Assembly: GCF_031822435.1 (NCBI RefSeq)
Contig: NZ_JAVQLW010000001.1
Location: 1,185,501-1,249,500, forward strand
DNA length: 64,000 nucleotides
Origin: Paracoccus sp. MBLB3053
GTDB lineage: Bacteria; Pseudomonadota; Alphaproteobacteria; Rhodobacterales; Rhodobacteraceae
Direction of reading: 5' to 3'
The number at the start of each line of letters is the position of its first letter. Position 1 is the stretch's first letter. Positions 54,464 to 63,985 of this stretch are shown piece by piece. The notes under the pieces were generated by a model. The model saw only the letters and a list, made by a program, of their open reading frames with translations, was not told where the DNA came from and did no database searches. Both the position numbers and the translations under genes were made by a program.

Positions 54464-55855
54464 CTAGGGGGCCGCTGCGGGTGCGATCACGGCCGTTTCG
54501 GGCGCGATCTCGCCTTCGCCCGGGGCGTAGCGCGTGAGGCTGTCCGAAATTTCGGAGGCCATTCGGCGCTGTTCCTCGGGGTCCTGAATCGGCCAGATCA
54601 GAACAAATCCCTGCACCCTGCCATCGACGACCTTGCCCTCGGCATGACCGATATGGGTCTGATTGCGCCCATCCAGAGTGACGCTTCCCTTGCGCACGTC
54701 GCGGGTCGGTGCAGGAACCCAGCCAAGCGCAGTGACGAGGCCGGCTAGGTCAAGCATTTCCTGCTGGCCCCCGGGCTGCGAGAAGAGAATCAGAGCAGCG
54801 CCCGAACCGTCGCGGGGTCCGTAGATGGAGAGCGCGCGTTCGGCCCTGTCGAATTGAATCCGATCGAGCGGCGCCGGAAGCGCGAGCCCGGTATGGGCAT
54901 CGCGCAACTCACTCAGCCCCATTTCGTTTCGCCATGCCTCGCGGCGGCGGATCAGTTCATGCATGGCGGTCGCCGTATCGGGCGAGGCGCGCATGCGAAC
55001 GATTTCCTCGGCAATCGCGGCCTGTGTCATCGGACCGTCCTTGCCATCGATTGCGCCATCGTAATGGCCTGCCCAACGCAGGGCGCGCTGGATGTCTTCA
55101 AGGGAAGGCATGGCGGGGGCAATCGCGCCCTCGGCTGGAGGCGCGCCGAGTTCGGGCGCGCTCCCGGCGATCGTCTCGATGCCCAATTCGTCGCGCGGCA
55201 CGATGAATGCGTCCTTCGGCACGGCGTCGGCGCGCCGGAAGGCCGCAAGCCATGCCTTTGCGGCCGTCTCATCCATCGGCCCCAGCGCGACGGACAGGCG
55301 TCCATTCGGAAGGGTCCACAGCCCCGCCTCGGGCAGGATCTCGCGCCGCTTCGCCAGCAATTCTTCGGCCTTTTCGCGGTCGGCGGAGGCCTCGATCCGC
55401 AGGTAGACCTGGACCGGCTCGGGCGGGACGGGCGACATCGCGATGGCGTCACTGGCTGAATCCGTCGGCGCGTCAGTGGCAGGCCCTGTCGAGCTGGCCG
55501 GAGGAACGGCAGATGGCCCCGCATCGACCATTGGAGCCGTCCCGACCGGGTTCAGGCGGCGTCCCGCAGATGGAGCAATGAAGCTGTCGGAGGGAATTTT
55601 ACCCTCGGCCCTGAGCTGGCGCAGCCGATCAGTCGCTTCGGCACGGGGCATGGGGCCGATGGCGATGCCCACCCATCCATCCTGCAAGGGGAAGGTCACG
55701 ACATCACCAAAGCGGCTGCCCCAGCCTTCGGCCGCGTTGCGTGCGACTTCTGCGCCGCGCTTTGCCTCGATGCGGATCAGGACATCCTCGGCCAGCACGT
55801 TCGTCGCGCCGAGAAGCGGCAGCGCCGCGCCGAAGATGAATGCAAAGCGCCGCAT
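54464..55855 (-). CDS. Exported protein with two SPOR-like repeats
   Basis: 463 residues from ATG 55855 (GAGGGA upstream). Signal peptide ends NVLA. Two similar blocks, VLIRIEAKRGAEVARNAAEGWG...LQDGWVGIAIGPM and VYLRIEASADREKAEELLAK...LPNGRLSVALGPM, are SPOR-like, a fold that binds denuded peptidoglycan. A peptidoglycan-binding-like stretch (QRALRWAGHYDGAIDGKDGPMTQAAI) follows, then a C-terminal domain of unknown type. In longer relatives a serine protease domain may be present; I see none. Confidence 0.72.
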   Translation of the reverse strand: MRRFAFIFGAALPLLGATNVLAEDVLIRIEAKRGAEVARNAAEGWGSRFGDVVTFPLQDGWVGIAIGPMPRAEATDRLRQLRAEGKIPSDSFIAPSAGRRLNPVGTAPMVDAGPSAVPPASSTGPATDAPTDSASDAIAMSPVPPEPVQVYLRIEASADREKAEELLAKRREILPEAGLWTLPNGRLSVALGPMDETAAKAWLAAFRRADAVPKDAFIVPRDELGIETIAGSAPELGAPPAEGAIAPAMPSLEDIQRALRWAGHYDGAIDGKDGPMTQAAIAEEIVRMRASPDTATAMHELIRRREAWRNEMGLSELRDAHTGLALPAPLDRIQFDRAERALSIYGPRDGSGAALILFSQPGGQQEMLDLAGLVTALGWVPAPTRDVRKGSVTLDGRNQTHIGHAEGKVVDGRVQGFVLIWPIQDPEEQRRMASEISDSLTRYAPGEGEIAPETAVIAPAAAP

Positions 55856-55941
55856 GCACAATTCCCTCTCATTGACCCTGCGCCGCCCTCTGCCTAGAAG
55901 GCGGCTGACCCTACTTGCCAGTTATGCAAAAGGATGCGGCG

Positions 55942-56904
55942 ATGACCAGCCCCAAGGACAATCAGACGGCGAAACCCGTCTGCTTTCAGGATCTGATCCT
56001 GCGACTGCAATCCTATTGGGCCGCACAGGGCTGCGCCGTGCTGCAGCCTTATGACATGGAAGTCGGCGCGGGCACCTTCCATCCGGCGACCACTTTGCGT
56101 TCGCTGGGCGCCCGTCCCTGGGCCGCGGCCTATGTCCAGCCCTCGCGCCGTCCGACCGATGGCCGCTATGGCGAGAACCCGAACCGGTTGCAGCATTACT
56201 ACCAGTACCAGGTCATCATCAAACCCTCGCCGCCGAACCTGCAAGAACTTTATCTGGGCTCGCTGAAGGCGATCGGTCTGGACCCGATGATCCATGACGT
56301 GCGCTTCGTCGAGGATGACTGGGAAAGCCCGACACTGGGCGCCTGGGGCCTTGGCTGGGAGGTCTGGTGCGACGGCATGGAAGTCAGCCAGTTCACCTAT
56401 TTCCAGCAGGTCGGCGGGCATGATTGCCGTCCGGTCTCGGGCGAGCTGACCTATGGCCTCGAGCGTCTCGCGATGTATGTGCTGGGTGTCGAGCATGTCA
56501 TGGACATGCCCTTCAACGACCCGGCGAGCCCGATCCCGCTGACCTATGGCGATATCTTCCGTCAGGCCGAGCGCGAATATTCGCGCTGGAACTTCGAGCA
56601 GGCCGATACGGCGTCGCTCTTGAAGCATTTCGAGGATGCCGAGGCCGAATGCGCCCGCACGCTCGATGCTGCCGAAGCCGACAGCGCCGGCCGCGCCATC
56701 CCGATGGCCCATCCCGCCTATGACCAGGCGATCAAGGCGAGCCATTTGTTCAACCTGCTCGATGCGCGCGGCGTGATCTCGGTCACCGAGCGCCAGGCCT
56801 ATATCGGCCGGGTCCGGGCGCTGGCGAAGCGCTGCGCCGACCTGTTCGTGACGACTTCGGCCGCGACCGGCGCACCGCTGCCTGCCTTCCCGGCGGGGGC
56901 GTGA
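55942..56904 (+). CDS. glyQ: Glycyl-tRNA synthetase alpha subunit
   Basis: 320 residues; catalytic subunit of the bacterial alpha2beta2 Gly[36 protein letters not shown] and [23 protein letters not shown] are diagnostic. ATG 55942 has AGGA seven bases ahead; ATG 55924 and TTG 55915 are alternatives. The beta subunit follows after one small gene. Confidence 0.97.
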   Translation: MTSPKDNQTAKPVCFQDLILRLQSYWAAQGCAVLQPYDMEVGAGTFHPATTLRSLGARPWAAAYVQPSRRPTDGRYGENPNRLQHYYQYQVIIKPSPPNLQELYLGSLKAIGLDPMIHDVRFVEDDWESPTLGAWGLGWEVWCDGMEVSQFTYFQQVGGHDCRPVSGELTYGLERLAMYVLGVEHVMDMPFNDPASPIPLTYGDIFRQAEREYSRWNFEQADTASLLKHFEDAEAECARTLDAAEADSAGRAIPMAHPAYDQAIKASHLFNLLDARGVISVTERQAYIGRVRALAKRCADLFVTTSAATGAPLPAFPAGA

Positions 56905-56907
56905 GCC

Positions 56908-57378
56908 TTGAACGGTCGCATTCCCGCGCTGCTGATCCTTGGCGCCGCACTCGCTGCGGGCGTCGGGGTCTGGTATGCGCAGGAATATGGCTTTTATGAA
57001 CGGGTCGATCCGGCGGGCATAGGTCTGACCGTCATTGCCGATGGTCAGCCCGTCACACTGGAGGTGGGCGAGCTTGAGGCGATCGACGCCTCAAGCTCGC
57101 CCATCCGCTGGCGCGGATGCTTTCGCCTAGACCGGCCCTTGCCCGAGGGGGCCGAAGTTTTCGCGCAGCCGACGCCGCTGGTCGGGCCGAACTGGTTTTC
57201 CTGCTTTGACGCCGGGCAATTGCAGGCCGATCTGGCCTCGGGCGCGGCCAAGGCTTATCTCTCTCAGCCCGAGATCCGCCCCGATGTGGATCGCGTGATC
57301 GCCGTCTATCCAGATGGCCGCGCTTATGGCTGGCACCAATTCAACGACAAGACCCCCGAACGCGGAGTAATGGACTGA
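56908..57378 (+). CDS. DUF6446-type membrane-anchored protein between glyQ and glyS
   Basis: 156 residues from TTG 56908, three bases after the glyQ stop. One N-terminal helix (ALLILGAALAAGVGVWYA) anchors a small extracytoplasmic domain with two Cys (WRGCFRL, FSCFDAG). Rhodobacterales have such a gene in this position; the family name is my recognition from context. Its TGA overlaps the glyS ATG (TGATG), so it is coupled to both synthetase subunits though no role in charging is evident. Confidence 0.75.
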   Translation: MNGRIPALLILGAALAAGVGVWYAQEYGFYERVDPAGIGLTVIADGQPVTLEVGELEAIDASSSPIRWRGCFRLDRPLPEGAEVFAQPTPLVGPNWFSCFDAGQLQADLASGAAKAYLSQPEIRPDVDRVIAVYPDGRAYGWHQFNDKTPERGVMD

Positions 57379-59660
57379 TGCCCGACCTTCTGATCGAGCT
57401 TTTCTCGGAAGAAATCCCGGCGCGGATGCAGGCCCGCGCCCGCGAAGACCTGAAGAAAATGGTAACCGACGGGCTGGTGGCCGCTGGCCTGACCTATGCC
57501 TCGGCCGGCGCATTCTCGACGCCGCGCCGCCTGACCCTCGCCGTCGAGGGCCTGACCGCCCATAGCCCGACCACCCGCGAAGAACGCAAAGGGCCGCGCA
57601 TCGACGCCCCCGAGGCCGCGCTGGAAGGGTTCCTGCGCTCGACCGGCCTGACGCGCGAGCAGCTCGAGGCGCGCGACGACAAGAAGGGCCAGGTCTGGTT
57701 CGCCACCATCGAGAAGGCCGGCCGCCCCGCCGCCGAGATCGTGGCCGAGGTGCTGACGGCCACCATCCGCGACTTCCCCTGGCCGAAATCCATGCGCTGG
57801 GGGTCGGGCAGCTTGCGCTGGGTGCGACCGCTGCATTCGATCATCTGCATCCTGAGTGACGAGGCCGGCGCCAATATCGTGCCGCTGGAGATCGAGGGCA
57901 TCACCTCGGGCAACACGACCCGTGGTCACCGCTTCATGGCCCCGGACGAGATCACAGTTTCCAGCTTTGACGATTACGCCGCCAAGCTGCGCCGCGCCAA
58001 GGTCATGCTCGACAGCGCCGAGCGCGCGGCCGCGATCCGCCAGGAGGCCGCCAATCTCGCCTTCGCCCGCGGCTGGGAGATCGTCCCTGATGACGGGCTG
58101 CTGACCGAGGTCGCGGGCCTTGTCGAATGGCCGGTGCCGCTGATGGGCGCGATCGAGGAGCGCTTCCTCGCGCTGCCGCCCGAGGTGCTGCAGACCTCGA
58201 TGAAGGAGCATCAGAAGTTCTTCTCGGCCAAGAACCCCAAGACCGGGCGGATCGAGGGCTTCGTCACCGTCGCCAATATCGAGACGCCGGACCATGGCGA
58301 AACGATCCTGAAGGGCAACCAGCGCGTGCTGGCCGCCCGCCTGTCGGACGCCGCCTTCTTCTGGGACAATGACCTGCGCGAGGCGAAATCGGGCATGGCG
58401 GACTGGGCCGAGAGCCTGAAATCCGTGACCTTCCAGAGCAAGCTCGGTTCGCAGGCCGACCGGATCGACCGCATCGCGGCGCTGTCGCGCGAGATCGCCC
58501 CGCTGGTCGGCGCCGATGCCGATCTGGCCGAGCAGGCCGCCAAGGTCGCGAAACTCGACCTGCGCTCGGCCATGGTCGGCGAGTTCCCCGAGCTGCAGGG
58601 CACGATGGGCCGCTACTACGCGCTCGAGGCGGGCCTGCCGGCTGCCGTCGCCGATGCGGCGCGCGACCACTATTCGCCGCTCGGACCGTCGGATGAGGTG
58701 CCTGCCGCGCCGGTTTCGGTCGCCGTCGCGCTGGCCGACAAGCTGGATACGCTGACCGGCTTCTGGGCGATCGACGAGAAGCCGACCGGCTCGAAGGACC
58801 CCTTCGCCCTGCGCCGTGCCGCGCTTGGCGTGATCCGGCTGGTGCTAGCGAACGGAGTGCGGGTAAATCTCGACGAATTTACACAGCGCGCCTCGTATCA
58901 GCGTCTGCTGCTCGACTACGCTACGATCGTTTCGAGTTTCGATGAGGCCGCAAAAGACGAACTTTATGCAGCGTTTATAAAAGGTGAGCGGTTGCCTAAA
59001 TCGCGCAGCAAGAACGCCGAGCAGCGGTTCGAAAGTCTTCAGGACTGGACGAAGGATCGTATTGGCCCTGCCGCACTTGAAACGGAGGCGAACAAGCTGT
59101 TCGACGGTGCGACAATCAATTACGATAAGGTTGGTGGGGATCTCCTCGCTTTCTTCCACGACCGGCTGAAAGTCTTCCTCCGCGACCAAGGCGTGCGCCA
59201 CGACATCATCGACGCGGGCCTCGCGATGCCGGGCAATGACGATCTCGTGCTGCTGGTGAACCGGGCCCGCGCGCTGTCGGACGTGCTGGGGACCGAGGAC
59301 GGCACCAACCTGCTGCAGGGCCTCAAGCGCGCCTCGAACATCCTGAGCCAGGCCGAAGAGAAGGACGGCGTCGAATACAGCTTCGGCGCGGATGTCAAAT
59401 TCGCCGAGACCGAGCAGGAGCGCGGGCTTTTCGCGGCGCTCGACACCGCGGAACCGGCGATCCGCGCCGCCGTCAAGGCCGAGGATTTCCCCGCCGCGAT
59501 GACCGCCATCGCCAGCCTGCGCGGCCCGATCGACGCCTTCTTCGAAGCGGTGCAGATCAACACCGACAACCAGATCGTCCGCCGCAACCGGCTGAACCTG
59601 CTTTCGCGCATCCGCGAGGCGGGGCGGCTGATCGCCGATTTCAGCCGGATCGAGGGCTGA
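57378..59660 (+). CDS. glyS: Glycyl-tRNA synthetase beta subunit
   Basis: 760 residues, versus about 690 for E. coli GlyS. Starts LLIELFSEEIPARMQARA, with TLAVEGLTAH, MRWGSGSLRWVRPLHSI, LQTSMKEHQKFF, and the HD-like ALSREIAPLVGADADL region; the C-terminal anticodon-binding domain ends the protein. Residues about 490-590 differ in codon use from the rest and account for the extra length. The frame stays open, so the enzyme is probably functional. Terminator follows. Confidence 0.95.
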   Translation: MPDLLIELFSEEIPARMQARAREDLKKMVTDGLVAAGLTYASAGAFSTPRRLTLAVEGLTAHSPTTREERKGPRIDAPEAALEGFLRSTGLTREQLEARDDKKGQVWFATIEKAGRPAAEIVAEVLTATIRDFPWPKSMRWGSGSLRWVRPLHSIICILSDEAGANIVPLEIEGITSGNTTRGHRFMAPDEITVSSFDDYAAKLRRAKVMLDSAERAAAIRQEAANLAFARGWEIVPDDGLLTEVAGLVEWPVPLMGAIEERFLALPPEVLQTSMKEHQKFFSAKNPKTGRIEGFVTVANIETPDHGETILKGNQRVLAARLSDAAFFWDNDLREAKSGMADWAESLKSVTFQSKLGSQADRIDRIAALSREIAPLVGADADLAEQAAKVAKLDLRSAMVGEFPELQGTMGRYYALEAGLPAAVADAARDHYSPLGPSDEVPAAPVSVAVALADKLDTLTGFWAIDEKPTGSKDPFALRRAALGVIRLVLANGVRVNLDEFTQRASYQRLLLDYATIVSSFDEAAKDELYAAFIKGERLPKSRSKNAEQRFESLQDWTKDRIGPAALETEANKLFDGATINYDKVGGDLLAFFHDRLKVFLRDQGVRHDIIDAGLAMPGNDDLVLLVNRARALSDVLGTEDGTNLLQGLKRASNILSQAEEKDGVEYSFGADVKFAETEQERGLFAALDTAEPAIRAAVKAEDFPAAMTAIASLRGPIDAFFEAVQINTDNQIVRRNRLNLLSRIREAGRLIADFSRIEG
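58845..59165 (+). other. Atypical-codon, AT-richer patch inside glyS
   Basis: In-frame codons rare elsewhere in the gene cluster here: CTA at 58845, then GTA, ACA, ATA, AAA, AGT, CCT. Flanking glyS is almost all G/C-ending. The patch encodes roughly residues 490-596, between the VIRLVLANG helix and the AFFHDRLKVFL region. Confidence 0.7.
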
Positions 59661-59681
59661 GCAGCCAAAAATTGCCGGCAG

Positions 59682-59705
59682 AAGGGGGCGGAAGCCCCCT
59701 TTTTG
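59682..59705 (+). terminator. Rho-independent terminator after glyS
   Basis: AAGGGGGC-GGAA-GCCCCCTT hairpin followed by TTTTG. Confidence 0.9.
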
Positions 59706-59759
59706 TCATCTTCTTCGCGCTTGCAGCGGGTTCTGGCGCATGCCTAATGTGACGCCACC

Positions 59760-62309
59760 ATGACCGCGCTGACCGAACACGATGCCATCGTCGAAATCAC
59801 CCCCTCGGCGGGGGTTCAGGTCGCGCGCCACGGTTGGCGGGCGAAGTGCCTGCAGCGGCTGGTGCGGATGAACCTGCCGGTGCCGACGAGCTTCGCGATT
59901 TCGTCGGACGCGGTCCGGGCGATTGCCGCGGGCCAGATGCTGGACCGTTCGCGCCTGGCGGCCATCATCGAGCGGGCCGAGGGGCTTGTGAGCGTTCGGC
60001 CCTCGGCGGCTAATCCGGCCTGGGGCGGCCCGGGTACGGTTCTGAATGTGGGCATCAACGATGCTTGCCACGCCCGCCTGGTCGAAACGCGCGGCAAGGC
60101 GGCGGCCGATGCGCTTTATCTGGGCTTCGTCCAGTCCTACGCAATCCATGTCGCGCGTCTGGATCCTGACATGTTTTCGGACAGTGGCGGGGACCTGGGG
60201 GTGGCGCTGCGTGCGTACGAGGCCGAAACCGACGAGGAATTTCCGCAGGACCCCACACGCCAGCTGGCCGAAGTGCTGCGCAGCATGGCGCGGGCCTGGG
60301 ATGGACCGACGGCAAGGTTGCTGCGCCAGGCCAAGGGTGCGCCCCCGGTCGCGCCGCTGGGGCTGATCGTTCAGGACATGGCGCTTGCCATCGGGCCGGG
60401 CGTCACGGGGTCGGGTTCGATCCAGCTTATCGACAGCATGACGGGAATGCCGCGTATCACCGGAAGATTCCGGGGGCAGATGCAGGGACGGGCCAAGGGG
60501 CAGGGGGCTGAAACCCTCTACCTGACCCGAGATCCCCGCGGACCCTCGCTTGAGGAGGCCGCGCCCGAAGTCTTTGCCGATCTCGTCCGATATGGCGTCG
60601 CCGCCCGCGAGCGTTTGCGCGAAGAGATGCAGGTCGAATTCGTCGTCTCCGACAGCAAGCTTGCGATCATCGACGCGGTCAGGGTGCCGCGTTCATCCCG
60701 AGCCGGTGTGCGTATCGCCGTGGCCCTGGCCCGTGACGGGGTCATCCCGGCCGAGGAAGCGGTGATGCGGATCGAACCGCGCGCTCTTTCCGATCTGCTG
60801 CATTACCAGGTTGATCCGAATGCGCCTCGCGATCTCATAGCGAAGGGGATCAACGCAAGCCCCGGCGCCGCAACCGGTCAGATCGTCTTCACCGCCGCCG
60901 CGGCGCAGGCTGCCGAGGCGCGGGGTGAGCGGTCGGTGCTGATCCGCCGCGAAACCGTTCCAGAAGACATTCGCGGCATGCACGCTGCCGTCGCCGTTCT
61001 GACCGAGCGCGGCGGGATGACCAGCCATGCTGCGGTCATCGCGCGCGGTATCGGTCTTCCTTGCATTGTCGGGGCATCGGGGATTTCCATCGATTTGCGC
61101 GCGCGGACGATGCAGGCGGATGGGCGCACCTTTCACGAAGGTGAGCTGATCACCATCGACGGCACCTCGGGCGAGGTTCTTGCGGGTGAGGCCGAGATGC
61201 TTGAACCCGCGCTCGACGACAGTTTCAACCAGCTTCTGGAATGGGCAGACGAGCTGTGCCGCATCCGCATCCGCGCGAATGCCGACACGCCCGAGGATGC
61301 CCGAACGGCCCGCATGTTCAATGCGCAGGGCATCGGTCTTTGCCGCACCGAGCACATGTTCTTTGACGATGAGCGTCTGCCGGCGATGCGCGAGATGATC
61401 TTCGCCGAGCACCCCGAGGACCGTCGCCTGTCGCTCGAACGGCTTCTGCCGATGCAGCGGGGCGACTTCATCAAGCTTTTCGAGATCATGGCGGGGCTTC
61501 CGGTCACGATCCGGCTGTTCGATCCGCCCTTACATGAATTCCTGCCCCATGACCGCGAAGGAATGCGCGAACTGGCGGAGTCGTTGGACCTGCCGCTTTC
61601 GGACGTGACACGTCGGGTCGAGGCCCTGTCCGAATTCAACCCCATGCTGGGCATGCGCGGCGTCAGGCTGGGGATCACTGTGCCCGAGATCTACGACATG
61701 CAGGCGCGGGCAATCTTTGAGGCGACCATCCAGGCGAGCCATAACGGTGCGCCCGTCGTTCCCGAAATCATGATCCCGCTGGTCAGCGCCCGGCGCGAGG
61801 TCGAACTGGTCAAGACCCGCATCGACGCGGTCGCTGCCGCGGTTCGAAACGAGACGCGCAAGGATTTCACCTATCGGCTGGGCGTGATGGTCGAGACGCC
61901 GCGGGCCGCATTGCGGGCGGGCGAGATCGCCGAGCATTCGTCTTTCCTGTCCTTCGGCACGAACGATCTGACGCAGATGACCTATGGCCTGTCGCGCGAC
62001 GATGCCGGGCGGTTCATGGGCACCTATGTCGGGCAGGGGGTCTATGCCGACGATCCGTTCCACATCCTCGACCAGGACGGTGTCGGCGAACTGGTTGCAA
62101 TCGGGACGGAACGCGCGCGCGCCCAGTCTCCGGGCATCACCATTTCGGTCTGCGGCGAGCATGGCGGCAACCCTGAATCGATCGCCTTCTGCTTGCGCGC
62201 CGGTGTCAATTACGTGTCATGTTCGCCCTTCCGCGTGCCCGTCGCGCGGTTGGCTGCGGCACAGGAATCGATCCTGATGCAGCGCGATGCGGCTGAAAAT
62301 CCGTCCTAG
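59760..62309 (+). CDS. PPDK-like PEP-utilising protein with degenerate ATP-binding half
   Basis: 849 residues. The C-terminal PEP-utilising part is intact: swivelling His423 in GGMTSHAAVIARG, the TIM-barrel SFGTNDLTQMTYGLSRDD and catalytic Cys798 in CGEHGGNPES. The N-terminal half follows PPDK only loosely: the usual SVRSGA...PGMMDT loop reads SVRPSAANPAWGGPGT (about 77-92) and the lysine-rich GGKGANLAEM start is missing. It is therefore probably not a normal pyruvate phosphate dikinase. It follows the glyS terminator; not obviously regulated with it. Confidence 0.82.
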   Translation: MTALTEHDAIVEITPSAGVQVARHGWRAKCLQRLVRMNLPVPTSFAISSDAVRAIAAGQMLDRSRLAAIIERAEGLVSVRPSAANPAWGGPGTVLNVGINDACHARLVETRGKAAADALYLGFVQSYAIHVARLDPDMFSDSGGDLGVALRAYEAETDEEFPQDPTRQLAEVLRSMARAWDGPTARLLRQAKGAPPVAPLGLIVQDMALAIGPGVTGSGSIQLIDSMTGMPRITGRFRGQMQGRAKGQGAETLYLTRDPRGPSLEEAAPEVFADLVRYGVAARERLREEMQVEFVVSDSKLAIIDAVRVPRSSRAGVRIAVALARDGVIPAEEAVMRIEPRALSDLLHYQVDPNAPRDLIAKGINASPGAATGQIVFTAAAAQAAEARGERSVLIRRETVPEDIRGMHAAVAVLTERGGMTSHAAVIARGIGLPCIVGASGISIDLRARTMQADGRTFHEGELITIDGTSGEVLAGEAEMLEPALDDSFNQLLEWADELCRIRIRANADTPEDARTARMFNAQGIGLCRTEHMFFDDERLPAMREMIFAEHPEDRRLSLERLLPMQRGDFIKLFEIMAGLPVTIRLFDPPLHEFLPHDREGMRELAESLDLPLSDVTRRVEALSEFNPMLGMRGVRLGITVPEIYDMQARAIFEATIQASHNGAPVVPEIMIPLVSARREVELVKTRIDAVAAAVRNETRKDFTYRLGVMVETPRAALRAGEIAEHSSFLSFGTNDLTQMTYGLSRDDAGRFMGTYVGQGVYADDPFHILDQDGVGELVAIGTERARAQSPGITISVCGEHGGNPESIAFCLRAGVNYVSCSPFRVPVARLAAAQESILMQRDAAENPS

Positions 62310-62544
62310 GCCGTGACCACAGAGTCACCAGTTCTGGCCGAATCCTGCCCGTTGGCGTTTTTTGGGTCGGCGGGTTTCCGCTGGAATCAGGGCACTTAGA
62401 CGGATTCGCTGCATACAAGAGGATTATGGGCTGGATAGCCGCCGCTCGATTCGGGTCATTAACGATCAGCGAACGGGCCCGAAGCGGCCTATCAGATCAA
62501 CCCCGTCCGGACAGTGAGCCGGGTTCCTTTGTAACAGGACCAAC

Positions 62545-63057
62545 ATGTCGACACCTTTGTCATGGCTGGCGCGCGTTTCCCTGTGTGTAGCTATTGCGCT
62601 TTCCTCCGTCGTTGCTGTTCCGGCCAATGCCGAAACCCAACCTCGTGAAAACACCAAGACCGGTTCCTCCAAGGTGAGCAGCACCGATCTTCAATGCCTC
62701 TCCGAAGCTCTCTACTTCGAGGCCCGTGGCGAGGGCTCGCAGGGCCAGCGTGCCGTTGCCGAGGTCATTCTCAACCGCGTGGATCACCCAAAGTTCCCGA
62801 AAACCGTCTGCGGCGTCGTGAACCAGAAGGGCCAGTTCACCTATCGCAAGACCCGCATCCGCGAGCAGGGCGCCTTCGTCCGGGCGCAAAAGATTGCCAC
62901 GACCGCGCTTCAGGGCGGGCCGCGCAACCTGACCAAAGGTGCCACCTATTTCCACACCCGTGCCGTGCGCCCGTCCTGGTCGCGCCGGTTCGAACGCACC
63001 GCGCATATTGGCAGCCACTACTTCTACCGCTCGGATCGGCGGCTGGCCGCCAACTGA
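62545..63057 (+). CDS. SleB/CwlJ-type cell wall hydrolase
   Basis: 170 residues. Signal peptide (CVAIALSSVVAVPANA) and a Hydrolase_2 domain: CLSEALYFEARGEGSQGQRAVAEVILNRV with the predicted catalytic Glu, GQFTY and TYFHT. Such proteins cleave peptidoglycan; in non-spore-formers they act in wall remodelling. 235 bp upstream show nothing clear. Ends in a strong terminator. Confidence 0.9.
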   Translation: MSTPLSWLARVSLCVAIALSSVVAVPANAETQPRENTKTGSSKVSSTDLQCLSEALYFEARGEGSQGQRAVAEVILNRVDHPKFPKTVCGVVNQKGQFTYRKTRIREQGAFVRAQKIATTALQGGPRNLTKGATYFHTRAVRPSWSRRFERTAHIGSHYFYRSDRRLAAN

Positions 63058-63086
63058 TCGCCTGACGCAGTTTTGCCCGATCTGTT

Positions 63087-63118
63087 ACGGCCCCGTCCCT
63101 TGCGGCGGGGCCGTTTTC
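63087..63118 (+). terminator. Rho-independent terminator after the wall hydrolase gene
   Basis: ACGGCCCCG (63087-63095) pairs with CGGGGCCGT (63106-63114), then TTT. It ends about 20 bases before folB. Confidence 0.88.
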
Positions 63119-63135
63119 CTGAGAAATGCTTCGGC

Positions 63136-63918
63136 ATGAACAGTCCCGATCGCATTCACCTGCGCGACTACGTCGTTTCGGCGGAAATCGGCGCCTTCCA
63201 GACCGAGCGGGGACACGCCCAGCGTCTGCGTTTCAATGTCGACGTCGAATTGGCTACGCTGGTCGTCGGTGCAGATGACGAAGTGGACAGCATTCTCAGT
63301 TATGACGTGCTGACGGGGGCCGTGGCCGCAGGTTTGGCTGATCGTCGTTACGATCTGCTTGAGACGCTGGCCGAGAAGATCGCCGCGCAGGTTCTGGTGC
63401 ATCCCCGGGCTGCGCGCGTAACGGTGACGGTCGAAAAGCTTGACCGGATCCCTGGCGCCCTGGGAGTTACCCTGACCCGCAACCGGGCACTGGTCGCTGC
63501 CGAAGAGATCTCCGCGCCGATCCGTGTCATCTTCCACGGCGCTCCGGTGAACTTGCCTGACATGGCCGCCGTTCTCGTGCCGGACGATCCGTGCCTGCCC
63601 TTGCCAGAAGGCGGAAATGAACGCGAAATCGCCTTGCTCGCGCTTGATCAGGCGGCGTGGGCTCTAGCCGGGCGGCTGGGTCTGACCGTCGCCGACAGCC
63701 GGACCGAACTTGACTGGGCGGCGACCGAGGGACGGGCGGTGGTCTGGGCGCCTGCCCGAATGGTCCGCGATATCGCGACTGTGGCCGCATGTTCGACCGA
63801 CCTGGCCTTCTGGCTTGCCGACCGCCTTCATGCCGAACGGTTGGAATGGTCGCTGGCCGACGGGGTGGCTCTGCCTCAGGCACCGCAAGGGTTCACCATT
63901 CCCACGGACCGGCATTGA
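63136..63918 (+). CDS. folB: Dihydroneopterin aldolase with long C-terminal extension
   Basis: 260 residues, about twice the usual 120. The first 120 are FolB: IHLRDYVVSAEIGAFQTERG, LLETLAEKIA, and VTVEKLDRIPGALGV with the catalytic Lys. The last 140 (PIRVIFHGAPVNLPDMAAVL...ERLEWSLADGVALPQ) are extra and may be a second degenerate domain. Acts in folate synthesis, upstream of the sarcosine oxidase cofactor. ATG 63136 chosen; a longer frame starts at 63073. Confidence 0.88.
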   Translation: MNSPDRIHLRDYVVSAEIGAFQTERGHAQRLRFNVDVELATLVVGADDEVDSILSYDVLTGAVAAGLADRRYDLLETLAEKIAAQVLVHPRAARVTVTVEKLDRIPGALGVTLTRNRALVAAEEISAPIRVIFHGAPVNLPDMAAVLVPDDPCLPLPEGGNEREIALLALDQAAWALAGRLGLTVADSRTELDWAATEGRAVVWAPARMVRDIATVAACSTDLAFWLADRLHAERLEWSLADGVALPQAPQGFTIPTDRH

Positions 63919-63985
63919 TCCTTTCCTTGCGCGGGGCGCGCGTGCCGCGGCTCCCTGCACCGCCTGAAACGAGAAGTCGACGACC

